Assembly (NCBI GenBank): GCA_916048095.2 | Contig: OU696590.1 | Span: 5,984,052 to 6,048,051, forward strand | Length of the DNA stretch: 64,000 bases | Source of the DNA: Sacculina carcini | Lineage: Eukaryota; Arthropoda; Thecostraca; Sacculinidae | Direction: 5' to 3' | In this document: positions 63,207 through 64,000 of the stretch, in pieces | Position numbering within the stretch: position 1 is the first letter of the stretch | Layout: every line of letters starts with the position of its first letter | Position numbers and translations under genes: made by a program | Notes under the pieces: generated by a model | Databases searched by the model: none | Seen by the model: only the letters and a program-made list of their open reading frames with translations | What the model was told of the DNA's origin: nothing

Positions 63207-63923
63207 TATTTTCATTACTATTATTAATAACAGTGGCATAAAATAATAAGTAAATAGCAATAAACAATTCTGGTCCCTGTTCTGTTAGTTGCTGCCCATA
63301 GAAAACAAGCAAACTTAATGAGATAAAAGACAAACTTAATGAGATAAAAGACAAATTTAATGAGATAAAAGACAAACTTGACGAGAAAATGACAAGATTG
63401 ACTAGAAAAAAGACCAACTTGACGACAAAAAAGACAAGATTGACTAGAAAAAAGACAAGATTGACGAGAGAAAAGACAAACTTGACGATAAAAAGACAAG
63501 ATTGACTAGAAAAAAGACAAACTTGACGATAAAAAGACAAGATTGACTAGAAAAAAGACAAACTCGACGAGAAAAAGACAAGACATCAACCTGTTTGCCA
63601 GTGCGTACTGTCAAACTGCGCGACAACGACTGATAGAAAGTGTCAGAAGCGCCGCCCCCGCTGGCACGCGACCCCGACCTCAACAGCACAGATGACGTCA
63701 CTTTGCCAGTGGTCTCCAAACCACAACACATCGACACCACAAGATCGGATATCAAACCACTTTGTTGTTGTTGTTGTTGTTGATCGGTAATTAACAGCAG
63801 AAAGCTGTTGTGCAGACACAACACGTGGCAGAACACGTGGCGCGTTTCTCCGCCGCCGCCCTCCGACACGTGGCACGTGAAACAGTGCACGAACAGACCA
63901 CACGTCTCCTCCGATACACTCAT
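57298..63923 (-). CDS. Helical (ARM/HEAT-like) protein, 3' part of gene
   Basis: Exons (minus): 63591-63923, 63135 to about 62995, about 62376-62020, 60472-60321, 59240-59032, 58000-57298 (stop). The last four junctions are GT-AG and phase-consistent (1, 0, 2); those of the 63135 exon are less certain, since two frames stay open. About 560-600 residues are visible. Exon 1 is Gly/Cys-rich with a poly-Gln run; later exons are rich in leucine helices typical of ARM/HEAT repeats (MVRLEAIACVTNVCSDC, HIISLFHTLSLCLVSARHS, AAASNALAIMLF, RILSLLCALLSCDSRHL). I cannot name it: the final helices have a loose likeness to the C-terminus of rotatin, but the exon order does not follow rotatin. The first exon could be an internal one, since the sequence before its ATG is acceptor-like (GTAGTAG). 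Function unknown. Confidence 0.65.
58420..58998 (-). repeat. CA/CAAATAACA minisatellite in intron
   Basis: CA runs separated by CAAATAACACACA units, between exons 59032 and 58000 of the helical-repeat gene. Confidence 0.9.
59245..60236 (-). repeat. ATGAATATACACACA minisatellite and GT tract
   Basis: About 25 units of CATGAATATA plus CA (59258-59760), a CCCATGTGTTTAGACAC variant (59780-59940), then GT runs with GTAAGTGT units (60037-60230). They fill the intron between exons 60321 and 59240. Confidence 0.9.
60527..61930 (-). repeat. Intronic satellite, nine units of ~115-180 bp
   Basis: The block TTTTTGTATTACGCAAAATTT followed by CACCACAAAATAGCATTAAA recurs at about 60533, 60647, 60808, 60960, 61131, 61299, 61478, 61643 and 61785, each linked by CA runs, an ACACGTAGATATACACATGT block and ACATACATACAATCC. 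It occupies the intron between exons 62020 and 60472. Confidence 0.95.
62660..62990 (+). repeat. GTTAATGTTGTT tandem repeat
   Basis: Units of TTGTGTTAATGTTGTTG with length variants, in an intron of the helical-repeat gene. Confidence 0.9.
63305..63588 (+). repeat. ~20-bp minisatellite (GACAAACTTGACGANAAAAA)
   Basis: About 13 units alternating between GACAAACTTAATGAGATAAAA, GACAAGATTGACTAGAAAAAA and GACAAACTTGACGATAAAAA types. It ends directly at the donor of exon 63591-63923. Confidence 0.9.
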
Positions 63924-64000
63924 CTACTACACACACACACACACACACACATGTCTCACACTAAGGGTCTCTAAAGCATTTATTATATAATAAATACATA

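Noticed and set aside
57298..63923. Firm annotation as rotatin/Ana3
   Set aside because: Only the last ~50 residues resemble rotatin's end, and the order of the other exons does not fit.

Overview
The window is nuclear DNA of an invertebrate animal. Its genes are broken into short GT-AG exons separated by introns loaded with GT/CA microsatellites, minisatellites, tRNA-derived SINEs and small terminal-inverted-repeat elements. The recognisable proteins (a LASP-type LIM protein, Nemo-like kinase, a TMUB-type ubiquitin-like membrane protein, a smoothelin-related protein) are animal proteins. The exact phylum cannot be read from the window. Interspersed CCTAA blocks would suit an arthropod, while the SINE body resembles SINEs of several marine invertebrate groups.

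Layout. 1-2218: first two coding exons of a Lasp gene (minus), running off the left edge. 2961-8808: an eight-exon coiled-coil protein (plus), head-to-head with Lasp. 10862-12900: a two-exon TMUB-like gene (minus). 15136-36658: Nemo-like kinase (plus), ten coding exons with every junction in phase, including a 9.5-kb first intron. 41190-46982: a four-exon smoothelin-related gene (minus) with one 4.5-kb exon. 48656-49758: an orphan coding fragment (plus) interrupted by a ~0.9-kb inverted-repeat element. 57298-63923: a gene (minus) for a helical, ARM/HEAT-like protein I cannot name, probably extending past the right edge. Neighbouring genes alternate in strand. They show no sign of being a functional cluster: NLK is a Wnt/MAPK-related signalling kinase, Lasp and the smoothelin-related protein are expected at actin, and TMUB-like proteins sit in the ER membrane.

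Repeats fill the rest. They include a tRNA-Val-derived SINE (three copies), other tRNA-like SINE heads, two TIR families beginning CAGTGGCGG, a hAT-like family ending in AGTGGTTCTTAACC, three other dispersed families of 90-350 bp, a CCTAA foldback element, a 14-bp minisatellite array of over 1 kb, and a ~115-180-bp intronic satellite.

The most unusual points are: (1) GT repeats sit directly at many 3' splice sites, in place of an ordinary polypyrimidine tract; (2) the smoothelin-related protein carries a smoothelin-type motif at each end, both cut by a phase-0 intron at the same residue; (3) an inverted-repeat element splits an open reading frame that remains open if the element is removed or spliced out; (4) the CCTAA foldback element.
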